This document shows, piece after piece, positions 1 through 5,892 of a DNA stretch of 8,475 nt (position 1 is the first letter of the stretch; each line of letters starts with the position of its first letter). The DNA lies in contig DZCT01000140.1 in NCBI GenBank assembly GCA_022736535.1, positions 2,773-11,247 of the forward strand, given 5' to 3'. A program made the position numbers and the translations under genes. This DNA is from Desulfatirhabdium butyrativorans. GTDB taxonomy: Bacteria > Desulfobacterota > Desulfobacteria > Desulfobacterales > JAIFKL01. Under the pieces are notes generated by a model. It did not search any database, was not told the origin of the DNA, and saw only the letters and a program-made list of their open reading frames with translations.

Positions 1-55
1 GAAAAATGGTGGGCATTTCATGCCCACCCTACATTTACCGAGATTCAATTTCCCG
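1..55. repeat. First copy of 55-bp direct repeat with palindrome
   Basis: Bases 1-55 are repeated without a mismatch at 108-162. Within the copy, 8-28 is a palindrome (ggtgggcat, three-base loop, atgcccacc). Read on the minus strand, 8-32 is a gtagggtgggcat-type repeat that recurs at 115-139 and 7195-7219. The hairpin has no T-tract, so it is better described as a REP-like dispersed palindrome than as a classical terminator. The copy may extend left of the window. Confidence 0.85.
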
Positions 56-104
56 AAATTCAGCCAGAAAATGCCCACCTTATCCTGCAATAAATCTCTC
101 CGTT
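35..104 (-). pseudogene. Decayed duplicate of the 3' end of the ATPase gene
   Basis: On the minus strand this stretch ends in codons for FLAEFREIESR and a stop (35-37). The intact neighbour ends LLAESREIESR and a stop (142-144). The last codons are identical, and similarity fades upstream, where indels and an in-frame TAA appear around 80-82. Position 108 then begins the second copy of the palindromic repeat, so at most about 20 codons of the duplicate remain. I infer either a local tandem duplication or the scar of a deleted paralogue. Too little is left to be functional. Confidence 0.5.
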
Positions 105-107
105 TGG

Positions 108-162
108 GAAAAATGGTGGGCATTTCATGCCCACCCTACATTTACCGAGATTCAATTTCCCG
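108..162. repeat. Second copy of 55-bp direct repeat; palindrome at 3' end of ATPase gene
   Basis: This copy matches 1-55 exactly and holds the same 21-bp palindrome (115-135). It overlaps the last codons of the ATPase gene, with the stop codon at 142-144, so the palindrome lies immediately downstream of the stop on the minus strand. That position suits a transcript 3'-end hairpin, although no T-run follows. Confidence 0.85.
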
Positions 163-1449
163 GGATTCGGCGAGAAGCGGGTTGACATCCGCATAAAAGC
201 CGTCTCTGTCCTGATATTCAAAAATGAACATACGCCGCATCAAGTCTTGAAACAGATCTGTTTTGTGAATCTTTTTATCTTTCCTCACCTGTTTCAAAAC
301 CTGCCATTCCTCATCCGAAACTCCCCGCGTCTGGTTATTCCGACTTTCACGGATCACATTTTCCAATGTTTCTGCGGAAATCGGCAGGGTTTTCTGCTTC
401 CGAATGCAGGTATTGAGCAATATCAGAAAATCTCTGACATGCCCCCCGCTGATACGGCATAATCTGTCAAGGGTTTCCCTGCGGTCAAAAACCTCTGTGA
501 CATGCTCATTCCGGTATGCCGCATCATTGTTCGGAAAGGCACGCGCCAGCGCCATCTGCCGCATCAGTTCCATACCGGCTTGATTTTCACTGTTATCTCT
601 GTGCATTACAGGTATCATCGGCAGCACGGAACAGCCCGAAGGAAATCTCTGCCTGAGTCGGGCATCCTGATATCTCAGTTCAAAAGGTACGGTATAAATG
701 ATATGGCAGTTCAGTTTCAACTGTTCGCCCCGGTCAAAAAAGAGATATTCATGCTGGGCTTTTCCGACTTTGACAACATTTTGAACCCGATCTAAATTAT
801 CCACAATCACCACAAGCCCTTTTTTTCCTTTCTGAGCAAGGCTTTCAATGGCAGGCTTCAAAAGCTCGTTGTTTATTGCCTCCAGAATTGTCGGCGTATG
901 AGGTTCTGAAAAGCCGCGCAGATGATGATGGTTTTCAGGTCTGACTTTTGCTCCTTCAAACCATTTTCCGATCAGGTTGAAAATGTTTATCGAAAGTCCT
1001 GCGCCGATGGGAATGCCGACTTCTTTGATGACTTTCATCATCCCTTCTTTCAGAATGTTAAATTTATCTTTCGGCTGGGGATCAATGCCAACCGGCTCCA
1101 AACTGCCTATCACCTGATGGGCAGTGGCAAGCAGAATATCGCTGATATTCACATCTCCGATTTCAAGAACATGGTCGGCGCCGAAATAAACCGTATGAAA
1201 ATTTTCCTTTTCAAGCAGGGTTTTGAGCCTCAGCAGTTCGGTTGATTTTCCGCAGCCGATATGTCCGGTAAACAACTGGCAGCTAAATTCATCTGAAAAT
1301 GATGCGATATAATCTGCCATCTCCTCAACGCCCTGCCCCTCTCTTACAGAGGAAAAGTCAACATAAAATTTTCCCTGTTCCGGGTCCGCGCAGTTAATGG
1401 TCGTACTCGGGTTGCAGACCCGCAAAAAAGCTGTCCGGTCAATGCTCAT
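142..1449 (-). CDS. AAA/STAND-like P-loop ATPase of unknown function
   Basis: This 435-aa cytosolic protein shows no signal peptide or membrane segment. Residues 62-70 (GHIGCGKST) form a clear Walker A motif and 213-221 (VVIVDNLDR) a Walker B motif with two acidic residues. IIYTVP near 250-255 sits where sensor 1 is expected, and SGGHVRD at 334-340 resembles the sensor 2 region of AAA/STAND ATPases. The C-terminal 60 residues (EEWQVLKQV onward) look like a small winged-helix-type tail. The N-terminal pattern (FLRVCNPST, then FYVDFSSVR) recalls ATPases I remember from cyanobacteria, where length is similar, so the gene appears complete. ATP binding is well supported, but role and partners are unknown. 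The start is set by ATG at 1449 with AAGGA (1459-1463) nine bases upstream. The gene stands alone and diverges from the rpmF cluster. A regulatory or defence role is possible but not shown. Confidence 0.85.
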   Translation of the reverse strand: MSIDRTAFLRVCNPSTTINCADPEQGKFYVDFSSVREGQGVEEMADYIASFSDEFSCQLFTGHIGCGKSTELLRLKTLLEKENFHTVYFGADHVLEIGDVNISDILLATAHQVIGSLEPVGIDPQPKDKFNILKEGMMKVIKEVGIPIGAGLSINIFNLIGKWFEGAKVRPENHHHLRGFSEPHTPTILEAINNELLKPAIESLAQKGKKGLVVIVDNLDRVQNVVKVGKAQHEYLFFDRGEQLKLNCHIIYTVPFELRYQDARLRQRFPSGCSVLPMIPVMHRDNSENQAGMELMRQMALARAFPNNDAAYRNEHVTEVFDRRETLDRLCRISGGHVRDFLILLNTCIRKQKTLPISAETLENVIRESRNNQTRGVSDEEWQVLKQVRKDKKIHKTDLFQDLMRRMFIFEYQDRDGFYADVNPLLAESREIESR

Positions 1450-1468
1450 AACATATTTTCCTTAAAAA

Positions 1469-1497
1469 AATATAAAGTAACACCAAACCGCTATCAA
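1469..1497 (-). promoter_or_regulatory. Sigma-70-type promoter of the ATPase gene
   Basis: On the minus strand, TTGATA (1497-1492) is followed after exactly 17 bp by TATATT (1474-1469). Each box is one base off consensus in a strong position. Transcription would start near 1462, which places the AAGGA ribosome binding site at the very 5' end of the message and leaves a leader of only about 13 nt. The short leader is the one awkward point. Confidence 0.5.
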
Positions 1498-1510
1498 AAA
1501 AAACTCGGCA

Positions 1511-1561
1511 GGGCGGGGGCCCCGGGTTAAACAAACGGCGGGGACGTAACCCCCGCCCCTA
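1511..1561. repeat. G/C-rich inverted repeat (gtagggg-type)
   Basis: GGGCGGGGG (1511-1519) pairs with CCCCCGCCC (1550-1558). A nested hairpin pairs GGCGGGG (1537-1543) with CCCCGCC (1551-1557). Read on the minus strand the unit begins gtaggggcggggg, recalling the repeat at the right edge of the window (8421 onward). It lies upstream of the ATPase promoter, so it is not a terminator for that gene. Confidence 0.6.
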
Positions 1562-1912
1562 CCGGCATCTTTTTAATTTTTGACAGCAAATTGGTATAAA
1601 ATCATAAGATGCTGGAGTTTTTTTTGTAACCCTCTTACTGTCTTTTGCTGAGACCGACACATCAGGCTGTATCCTTCATTATTATAAAAATTGCGGAGAT
1701 AGTCAACTGTTAGCTGCCAAATTGAGTTTGAGGGGCGAGAGGCTGTCCCCGCGGCGGCTGTCTCCGCTATAATAAAAGGAATGCAACAGATGCAGGGCAG
1801 CTTTTTTTCTTTTCATATTTCCAGTTCATTTGAACCCCTTGACCTTTCAAAAAATAAACCGGGGACCCCGAAGCCTGAATGAATTTTATAATAAAAATTT
1901 TGTGAAAAATCC
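1562..1912. other. Intergenic region without a recognisable gene
   Basis: This AT-rich stretch between the divergent ATPase and rpmF genes holds T-runs (1617-1625 and 1802-1808) and a short GC-rich island (about 1745-1765). I see no open frame of useful length, no tRNA and no convincing small-RNA gene. A duf177 (yceD) gene, often found directly before rpmF, is not here. Confidence 0.6.
1580..1608 (+). promoter_or_regulatory. Possible distal forward promoter
   Basis: TTGACA (1580-1585) is followed after 17 bp by CATAAG (1603-1608), a perfect -35 box with a fair -10 box. If used, it would give a leader of about 400 nt before rpmF, or drive an unseen small RNA. AT-rich DNA yields such matches by chance, so this is weak. 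Confidence 0.25.
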
Positions 1913-1941
1913 TTGACAATCTGATGTATTTCAATTACTAC
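1913..1941 (+). promoter_or_regulatory. Candidate promoter of the rpmF/fab cluster
   Basis: A perfect -35 box TTGACA (1913-1918) is followed after 17 bp by TACTAC (1936-1941), a poor -10 box. It lies about 75 bp before the rpmF start, a suitable distance. The -35 box is the convincing part and the exact -10 box is uncertain. Confidence 0.4.
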
Positions 1942-2014
1942 ATGGCACGCTTGCTGTTTAGAGGAGTGTTTTATATTTTACTTTAAAAAAAAATATTTGC
2001 TTAGGAGATTACTT

Positions 2015-2197
2015 ATGGCTTTACCAAAATATAAGCTGTCCAAGTCAAGACGGGACAAACGCCGCACCCATCAGAAAATCGAGGCGATACAGATTTCAGT
2101 CTGCCCCCAGTGCAACGAACCCAAACTTCCGCATCATGTCTGCCACAACTGCGGCTCATATAAAGGGCGGATTGTGATTGAAGGCAAAGAGGCTTAA
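2015..2197 (+). CDS. rpmF: 50S ribosomal protein L32
   Basis: This 60-aa basic protein of the large ribosomal subunit begins MALPKYKLSKSRRDKRR, the typical L32 N-terminus. It carries a zinc-ribbon with cysteines at 30, 33, 43 and 46 (CPQC and CHNC), so this is the zinc-binding form. Length fits the family. The ATG at 2015 is chosen over an upstream in-frame TTG at 1997 because AGGAG (2003-2007) lies seven bases before it and MALPK is the conserved start. In many bacteria rpmF leads the plsX-fabH-fabD-fabG-acpP-fabF cluster. Here it leads a shortened version, with the next gene 245 bp away. Confidence 0.97.
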   Translation: MALPKYKLSKSRRDKRRTHQKIEAIQISVCPQCNEPKLPHHVCHNCGSYKGRIVIEGKEA

Positions 2198-2205
2198 TAA
2201 ATAAG

Positions 2206-2291
2206 GTTTCTCGCAAAGTTCGCAAAGAGCGCAAAGAATTTTTTATAAAATTTTTTTTTCCTTTGCGTCCTCTGCGCCCTTTGCGAGAAAC
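2206..2291. repeat. Long inverted repeat of gcaaag heptamers
   Basis: Outer arms of 13 bp match perfectly: gtttctcgcaaag (2206-2218) and ctttgcgagaaac (2279-2291). Inner arms 2221-2236 and 2261-2276 match at 13 of 16 positions around a T/A-rich loop. Each arm is itself built from gcaaag motifs spaced nine bases apart. The element would fold into a long hairpin in the rpmF transcript and may end or attenuate it. It looks like a dispersed, MITE-like repeat. Confidence 0.85.
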
Positions 2292-2334
2292 AATCGCTGA
2301 CTGTCGGAACATATTATTAACGCATGTTACGCAA

Positions 2335-2410
2335 CATAAACAGCAGAGAACAAGCCCCCGGTTTGTTGCTTCGGCTCCATAACCGAAGGCTTGTGCTGCT
2401 TTGATTTATG
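2335..2410 (+). other. Multi-segment stem-loop before the dehydrogenase gene
   Basis: Four pairing segments nest in order: CATAAA (2335-2340) with TTTATG (2405-2410), AGCAG (2342-2346) with CTGCT (2396-2400), CAAGCC (2351-2356) with GGCTTG (2388-2393), and CTTCGG (2369-2374) with CCGAAG (2383-2388). The two inner stems share base 2388, so one pair gives way. In RNA this would be an interrupted stem of about 76 nt ending 32 nt before the acyl-CoA dehydrogenase start. No T-run follows, so it is not a textbook terminator. It could be a cis-acting RNA element or another degenerate palindromic repeat. I recognise no known riboswitch class. Confidence 0.4.
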
Positions 2411-2442
2411 ATTAGCAGAAAAAGATAATCGGATAAAAAAGA

Positions 2443-4104
2443 ATGTCTGAAACCAACACAGGCGCTGTTCCCAGAGGATTGGACGCCGAATCAAGAGAGA
2501 TGGTCATCGAAACCGTCAGGCAGTTGAGAAAGCGGCTGCTTACAAGGGAGAAAATTCTCGAATTTGACAAAAAAGAAATCTTCCCGGAACAGGTGATCCG
2601 GGAAATACTGGGACCGGATATCGGTCTTCAACTGCTGTTTATTCCCGAAGAATACGGCGGAATGGGCGGAGGCGCACGGGACTGCTGCACGGTCATCCGT
2701 GAAACGTCAAAAATCTGTCTGGGAATTGCCACCGCTCTGTTTGCCATACAGCTCGGCGCAGACCCTTTGCTTGTGGGCGCAAGCCAAGAACAGAAAGCAA
2801 AATGGCTCGGCAGGATTGCCGAAGGCAATACCATTGTGGCTTACGCGGTGACAGAGCCGGGCGCGGGCAGCAATGTCGCAGCCGTCAAGACAAAAGCCGA
2901 TCCGGTGACAAATGACGCGGGAGAGATTGTCGGATACCGTCTGAACGGGACAAAACAGTTCATCAGCAACGGCGGATATGCGGATTTTCTGACGGTTCTT
3001 GCCAAAACACCCGAAGGACATTCTTTCTTTGTGGTGGAAAAAGGGACAAAAGGTTTTGCCCCGGGCAGGTCCGAAGAAAAACACGGCATTCGCGCCTCAA
3101 ACACCTCCGCGCTTTCTTTTGAAGATGTGTTTGTGCCTGCGGAAAACCTTATCGGAAATGTTCCCGGACTCGGGCTGAAACAGGCAAACAAAGTATTCGG
3201 ATACACAAGGCTGATGGTGGCGTCCATGGCACTGGGCGCGGCGGATGCGGCTGTAAATATTGCAATTCCCTACGCCAAAGAACGGATTCAGTTCGGCTCT
3301 CCGCTTGCGGAAAAACAGGGTTACACGCACAAACTGATTGTTCCGAACGTGATACGTATAGAAGCCGGCGGCGCATACATGAATGAAATCGCGCTGAGAT
3401 TGGATTCCACAGACGAAGATTTTGAAGTGGAAGGCTCTATTGCCAAGCTGTTCGCTTCGGAAGCCGCAAACAAAACCGCCGAGGACACCATACAGGCTTT
3501 GGGCGGCTACGGATATGTGTCTGAATTTGAAGTTGAAAAGATCAAGCGGGATGCCAAAATCACCTGTATTTATGAAGGCACGAGCGAAATTCAGCAGAAT
3601 ATCATCAGCACTTTCCGTTGGAAAAAAAGCCGCAAGACCAAAGGCGAATTTTACAATGCCCTTTATACGGAGATGATGCAGGCGGATCAGAGCCTGAATG
3701 ACGCTGGCTGCCGTTTTTACGGGCTTGCCGCGAATGCGCTGAATGAGACAATCACGCTGGTGCATGACAGCAAACTGACCCGGAAACAGTATGTGATGTT
3801 TGCGCTGGCGGATATGATGACGCATGTGGAAGTCGGCGTCAGCATGGGACGCAAGGCATTGTCGCTGGCAGTCTCAGGAGCGGCAGAAGCTGAAAAAATC
3901 AAAACAATGTCAAGGATTTTTGCAAACGAAGTCGCACAGCTTGTGACTCAGAATATCCTGAAAATCCTGATGGGTTACGGAGAATTTGATCCGAAAACCG
4001 TGTCTGATTTCATGGAAAAAATTTCATACAGCGAACTGATTTCCAGTTACCGGAATGTCATCAATGACATGGATAAGGTCGCGGATATGTTGTTTAAGGA
4101 TTAA
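2443..4104 (+). CDS. Acyl-CoA dehydrogenase family flavoprotein with C-terminal extension
   Basis: This 553-aa protein is predicted to be a cytosolic FAD enzyme that removes hydrogens from the alpha and beta carbons of an acyl thioester. It has the helical N-terminal region (about 20-130), the middle beta domain with YAVTEPGAGSN (134-144) and GTKQFISNGG (169-178), and the C-terminal helical domain with RIQFG (281-285) and QALGGYGY (351-358). IYEGTSEIQ (376-384) places the catalytic base at Glu378. Ordinary family members have about 380 residues. The extra 150 residues (about 395-553) are helical and recall the tails of very-long-chain type enzymes. The ATG at 2443 has only a weak GGAT upstream. 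Its place between rpmF and fabG, where plsX, fabH and fabD are usual, suggests a lipid role, perhaps on acyl-ACP. The substrate cannot be told from sequence. Confidence 0.93.
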   Translation: MSETNTGAVPRGLDAESREMVIETVRQLRKRLLTREKILEFDKKEIFPEQVIREILGPDIGLQLLFIPEEYGGMGGGARDCCTVIRETSKICLGIATALFAIQLGADPLLVGASQEQKAKWLGRIAEGNTIVAYAVTEPGAGSNVAAVKTKADPVTNDAGEIVGYRLNGTKQFISNGGYADFLTVLAKTPEGHSFFVVEKGTKGFAPGRSEEKHGIRASNTSALSFEDVFVPAENLIGNVPGLGLKQANKVFGYTRLMVASMALGAADAAVNIAIPYAKERIQFGSPLAEKQGYTHKLIVPNVIRIEAGGAYMNEIALRLDSTDEDFEVEGSIAKLFASEAANKTAEDTIQALGGYGYVSEFEVEKIKRDAKITCIYEGTSEIQQNIISTFRWKKSRKTKGEFYNALYTEMMQADQSLNDAGCRFYGLAANALNETITLVHDSKLTRKQYVMFALADMMTHVEVGVSMGRKALSLAVSGAAEAEKIKTMSRIFANEVAQLVTQNILKILMGYGEFDPKTVSDFMEKISYSELISSYRNVINDMDKVADMLFKD

Positions 4105-4116
4105 GTGATGTGCAAG

Positions 4117-4317
4117 TTTTTTTCCCACAGAGGACACAGAGAGGAAAAACCCACAGAGACCACAGAGTTTTTAAAATAATTCTCTGTGATCTCTGTGGGA
4201 AATATTTTTTTCCCACAGAGGACACAGAGAGGAAAAACCCACAGAGACCACAGAGTTTTTAAAAATTCTCTGTGATCTCTGTGGGAAACCCTCTGTGAAC
4301 TCTGTGGGAAATATTTT
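4117..4317. repeat. Tandem copies of cacagag inverted repeat
   Basis: Two units follow each other, 4117-4204 and 4205-4317, nearly identical over their first 60 bases at an offset of 88 bp. The left arm of each holds two blocks (cccacagaggacacagag and cccacagagaccacagag), and the right arm is built of ctctgtg motifs spaced nine bases apart. Unit 2 has both right-hand blocks (4267-4286 and 4290-4309) and can fold fully, while unit 1 has only one (4182-4199). The array fills almost the whole 242-bp gap between the dehydrogenase gene and fabG and would form a strong hairpin in a read-through transcript. Confidence 0.9.
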
Positions 4318-4346
4318 TCAGCAAAAATGTATCGGAGAGAGAAACC

Positions 4347-5093
4347 ATGTCGGAACAGGTGAAGCGGACCGTGGTTGTCACCGGCGGATCACGGGGAATC
4401 GGCAGAGCGATCTGTCTTGCGTTTGCAGGACCTGATACGCAGATATTTTTCAATTATTTTCCCGAAGACCCGGAAGCCGTCAACACAGAAAAGTTAGTTG
4501 CTTCAATCGGCGGCGCGGCAAAAAGCGCGCTGATGAATGTTGCCTCAGAGCAGGATGTTGAAAGCTTTTTTGATAAAATTCTTGAAGAAACCGGAAAGAT
4601 AGATGTTCTCGTGAACAATGCCGGCATCACCCGCGACACGCTCCTGGTGCGGATGAAAGACAAAGAGTGGAATGATGTCATAGATGTGAACCTGAAAGGC
4701 ACATTTTATTGCAGCCGGGCTGCGGCGAAAGCCATGATGAAACAGCGTTACGGCCGTATCATCAATGTTGCCTCGGTGGTGGGCGCGACCGGCAATGCGG
4801 GGCAGGTGAATTATTCCGCGTCAAAAGCCGGTATCATGGGGCTGACAAAGACCATCGCGCTGGAGCTTGCTTCAAGAAATGTTACGGTCAATGCCGTGGC
4901 GCCGGGCTATGTGGAAACCGATATGACCGCGGTCTTGTCGGACAAAGCAAAAACCGCCATGTTAAGCCGCATTCCTCTGGGACGGGGCGCAAAACCCGAA
5001 GATATTGCAGGCGTGATCGCATTTTTGGCTTCCGATGCGGCAGCCTACATCACCGGACAGATCATTCATGTGAACGGCGGAATGTATATGTAG
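4347..5093 (+). CDS. fabG: 3-oxoacyl-[acyl-carrier-protein] reductase
   Basis: This 248-aa short-chain dehydrogenase reduces 3-ketoacyl-ACP to 3-hydroxyacyl-ACP with NADPH in each FAS II elongation round. The cofactor-binding motif TGGSRGIG is at 12-19 and NNAG at 90-93. The catalytic set Asn115, Ser143, Tyr156 and Lys160 (YSASK) is complete. NVASVVG, PGYVETDM and the ending HVNGGMYM are typical of FabG, and length fits the family. The ATG at 4347 has GGAG (4334-4337) nine bases upstream. Neighbouring acpP and fabF on the same strand support FabG over the many similar reductases. The gap to acpP is 267 bp and repeat-filled. Confidence 0.96.
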   Translation: MSEQVKRTVVVTGGSRGIGRAICLAFAGPDTQIFFNYFPEDPEAVNTEKLVASIGGAAKSALMNVASEQDVESFFDKILEETGKIDVLVNNAGITRDTLLVRMKDKEWNDVIDVNLKGTFYCSRAAAKAMMKQRYGRIINVASVVGATGNAGQVNYSASKAGIMGLTKTIALELASRNVTVNAVAPGYVETDMTAVLSDKAKTAMLSRIPLGRGAKPEDIAGVIAFLASDAAAYITGQIIHVNGGMYM

Positions 5094-5129
5094 AACGGGT
5101 GAGGGGTTCGGGGTCAGAGGTCAGGGGTT

Positions 5130-5305
5130 TCTCGTTCCTACGCTCTGCGTGGGAATGCAGACGGGACGCTCCGTGTTCCCGTTCCGGAGTGCTGAAATGA
5201 AATTTTAGCATTGTGCTAACCCATTTTATAAAATTCGGTCGCTGCGCTCATTTCAGCACTCCGGACACTCCGGAAGACGTTCCCGCGCGGAGCGTGGGAA
5301 CGAGA
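5130..5305. repeat. Large inverted repeat (tctcgttcc...ggaacgaga type)
   Basis: The ends tctcgttcc (about 5130) and ggaacgaga (to 5305) are complementary, and the inner arms ccggagtgctgaaatga (5184-5200) and 5248-5264 match perfectly over 17 bp. The central loop has its own hairpin, TTAGCA (5205-5210) with TGCTAA (5214-5219). Left-arm bases such as acgctctgcgtgggaa belong to a palindromic repeat style I know from several large proteobacterial genomes. It occupies most of the fabG-acpP gap. Just before it, 5099-5127 holds short G-rich direct repeats (ggggt, gaggtca). Confidence 0.85.
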
Positions 5306-5319
5306 ACGAACAAGAAAAA

Positions 5320-5349
5320 ACAGCCTCGTCAGAGGCGGAATATTTGCAG
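5320..5349 (+). promoter_or_regulatory. Leader repeat upstream of acpP, copy 1
   Basis: This 30-bp block matches 5857-5886 before fabF at 29 of 30 positions. It holds a small hairpin, GCCTC (5323-5327), four-base loop, GAGGC (5332-5336), and then aatatttgcag running into the acpP ribosome binding site AGGAG (5348-5352), eight bases before the ATG. Its position in front of two functionally linked genes suggests a shared leader or operator, but a dispersed palindrome is also possible. Confidence 0.55.
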
Positions 5350-5360
5350 GAGAAAATTTC

Positions 5361-5591
5361 ATGTCAGTTGTGGATAAAGTAAAAAAAATAGTGGCGGATA
5401 AATTAGGTGTTGATATGGCAGAAATCGTTCCCAATGCTTCTTTTGTGGAGGATCTGGGCGCTGATTCCCTTGATCTTGTCGAACTGATTATGTCAATGGA
5501 AGAAGAATTTGATATTGAAATTTCCGACGAAGATGCGGAAAAGATCGTAACTGTCAAAGACGCCATTGAATATGTTAACGCCCATTCATAA
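5361..5591 (+). CDS. acpP: Acyl carrier protein
   Basis: This 76-aa acidic protein carries the growing acyl chain on a 4'-phosphopantetheine arm and is the shared substrate shuttle for FabG, FabF and the other FAS II enzymes. The attachment site is Ser36 in LGADSLDLVEL, a perfect match to the family motif. The helices are recognisable (VKKIVADKLGV, then EEEFDIEISDEDAEKI, then VKDAIEYVN), and the length is standard. The ATG at 5361 is supported by AGGAG (5348-5352). The gene lies between fabG and fabF in the classical order. Confidence 0.98.
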   Translation: MSVVDKVKKIVADKLGVDMAEIVPNASFVEDLGADSLDLVELIMSMEEEFDIEISDEDAEKIVTVKDAIEYVNAHS

Positions 5592-5641
5592 ATCATCAAT
5601 CCTTACGCAGTCGTTACAAAGATAGGGTAGGCAATGGCAGA

Positions 5642-5739
5642 AAATCCCCCCTTGAGGGGGGCGCAGGGGGGTGTATCTGGCGCAGAGAGATGTAAACTGC
5701 CCAAAAACACACCCCCCTGCCCCCCTCAAGGGGGGATTT
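5642..5739. repeat. C/G-tract inverted repeat hairpin
   Basis: The left arm 5642-5674 (aaatccccccttgagggggg and on to gggggtgt) pairs with the right arm 5709-5739 (acaccccc and on to ggggggattt) over about 31 bp, with a two-base bulge, around a 34-base loop. Each arm also contains a small internal palindrome, ccccccttgagggggg. The form is that of a dispersed repeat, and it would be a very stable hairpin between acpP and fabF in a shared transcript. Confidence 0.9.
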
Positions 5740-5786
5740 CAGGCTGATATTGAGTCGCTTGATGCCTCATCATGTCAAATCAATAT

Positions 5787-5809
5787 GTTAAGAGGCAGAG
5801 CCTCGTAAC
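5787..5809. repeat. GAGGC-AGA-GCCTC palindrome
   Basis: gttaagaggc (5787-5796) and gcctcgtaac (5800-5809) are 10-bp arms with one mismatch around a three-base centre. The sequence shares the agcctcgt string with the leader repeats at 5320 and 5857, so these may belong to one palindrome family. Confidence 0.6.
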
Positions 5810-5856
5810 AAGGTCTTCTGCGTAAGGTGAGCTGAAAAAGCCGACCAACAGGTAAC

Positions 5857-5886
5857 ACAGCCTCGTCAGAGGCGAAATATTTGCAG
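5857..5886 (+). promoter_or_regulatory. Leader repeat upstream of fabF, copy 2
   Basis: This is the second copy of the acpP leader (5320-5349), with a single difference (a at 5875 for g at 5338). The GCCTC/GAGGC hairpin is at 5860-5873. The block ends seven bases before the fabF ATG, closer than in acpP, and the AGGAG seen in acpP is reduced here to AGAGA. Confidence 0.55.
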
Positions 5887-5892
5887 AGACAA

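Larger units (their letters stand above)
5601..5827. mobile_element. Possible MITE between acpP and fabF
   Basis: ccttacgcag (5601-5610) and ctgcgtaagg (5818-5827) are perfect 10-bp terminal inverted repeats. The similarity continues inward with cgttac and gtaac. The 227-bp interior holds no gene, only the long C/G-rich hairpin at 5642-5739 and the palindrome at 5787-5809. I find no convincing target duplication at the edges, so the mobile-element reading rests on the ends alone. It may be a composite of nested repeats. Confidence 0.4.

Noticed and set aside
1675..1710. Minus-strand TTGACT with TATAAT-like bases upstream of the ATPase gene
   Set aside because: Spacing is 14 bp to the best -10 box or 16 bp to a poor one, and a better promoter lies close to the start codon.
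1943..1954. TGGCACG followed by TTGC, resembling a sigma-54 promoter before rpmF
   Set aside because: The GG and GC elements are about three bases too close together for a working -24/-12 promoter.
2237..2260. T-rich loop of the gcaaag repeat as an intrinsic terminator
   Set aside because: The T-runs lie in the loop rather than after the stem, so they do not form a terminator.
3097..3825. Long minus-strand open frame (242 codons) inside the dehydrogenase gene
   Set aside because: It lies wholly antisense to a gene with clear family motifs, and its translation shows no recognisable domain. It is a by-product of codon usage.
4709..5200. Plus-strand open frame of 163 codons overlapping fabG
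   Set aside because: It is a frame-shifted reading of fabG sequence that runs into the downstream repeat. No family motif is visible.
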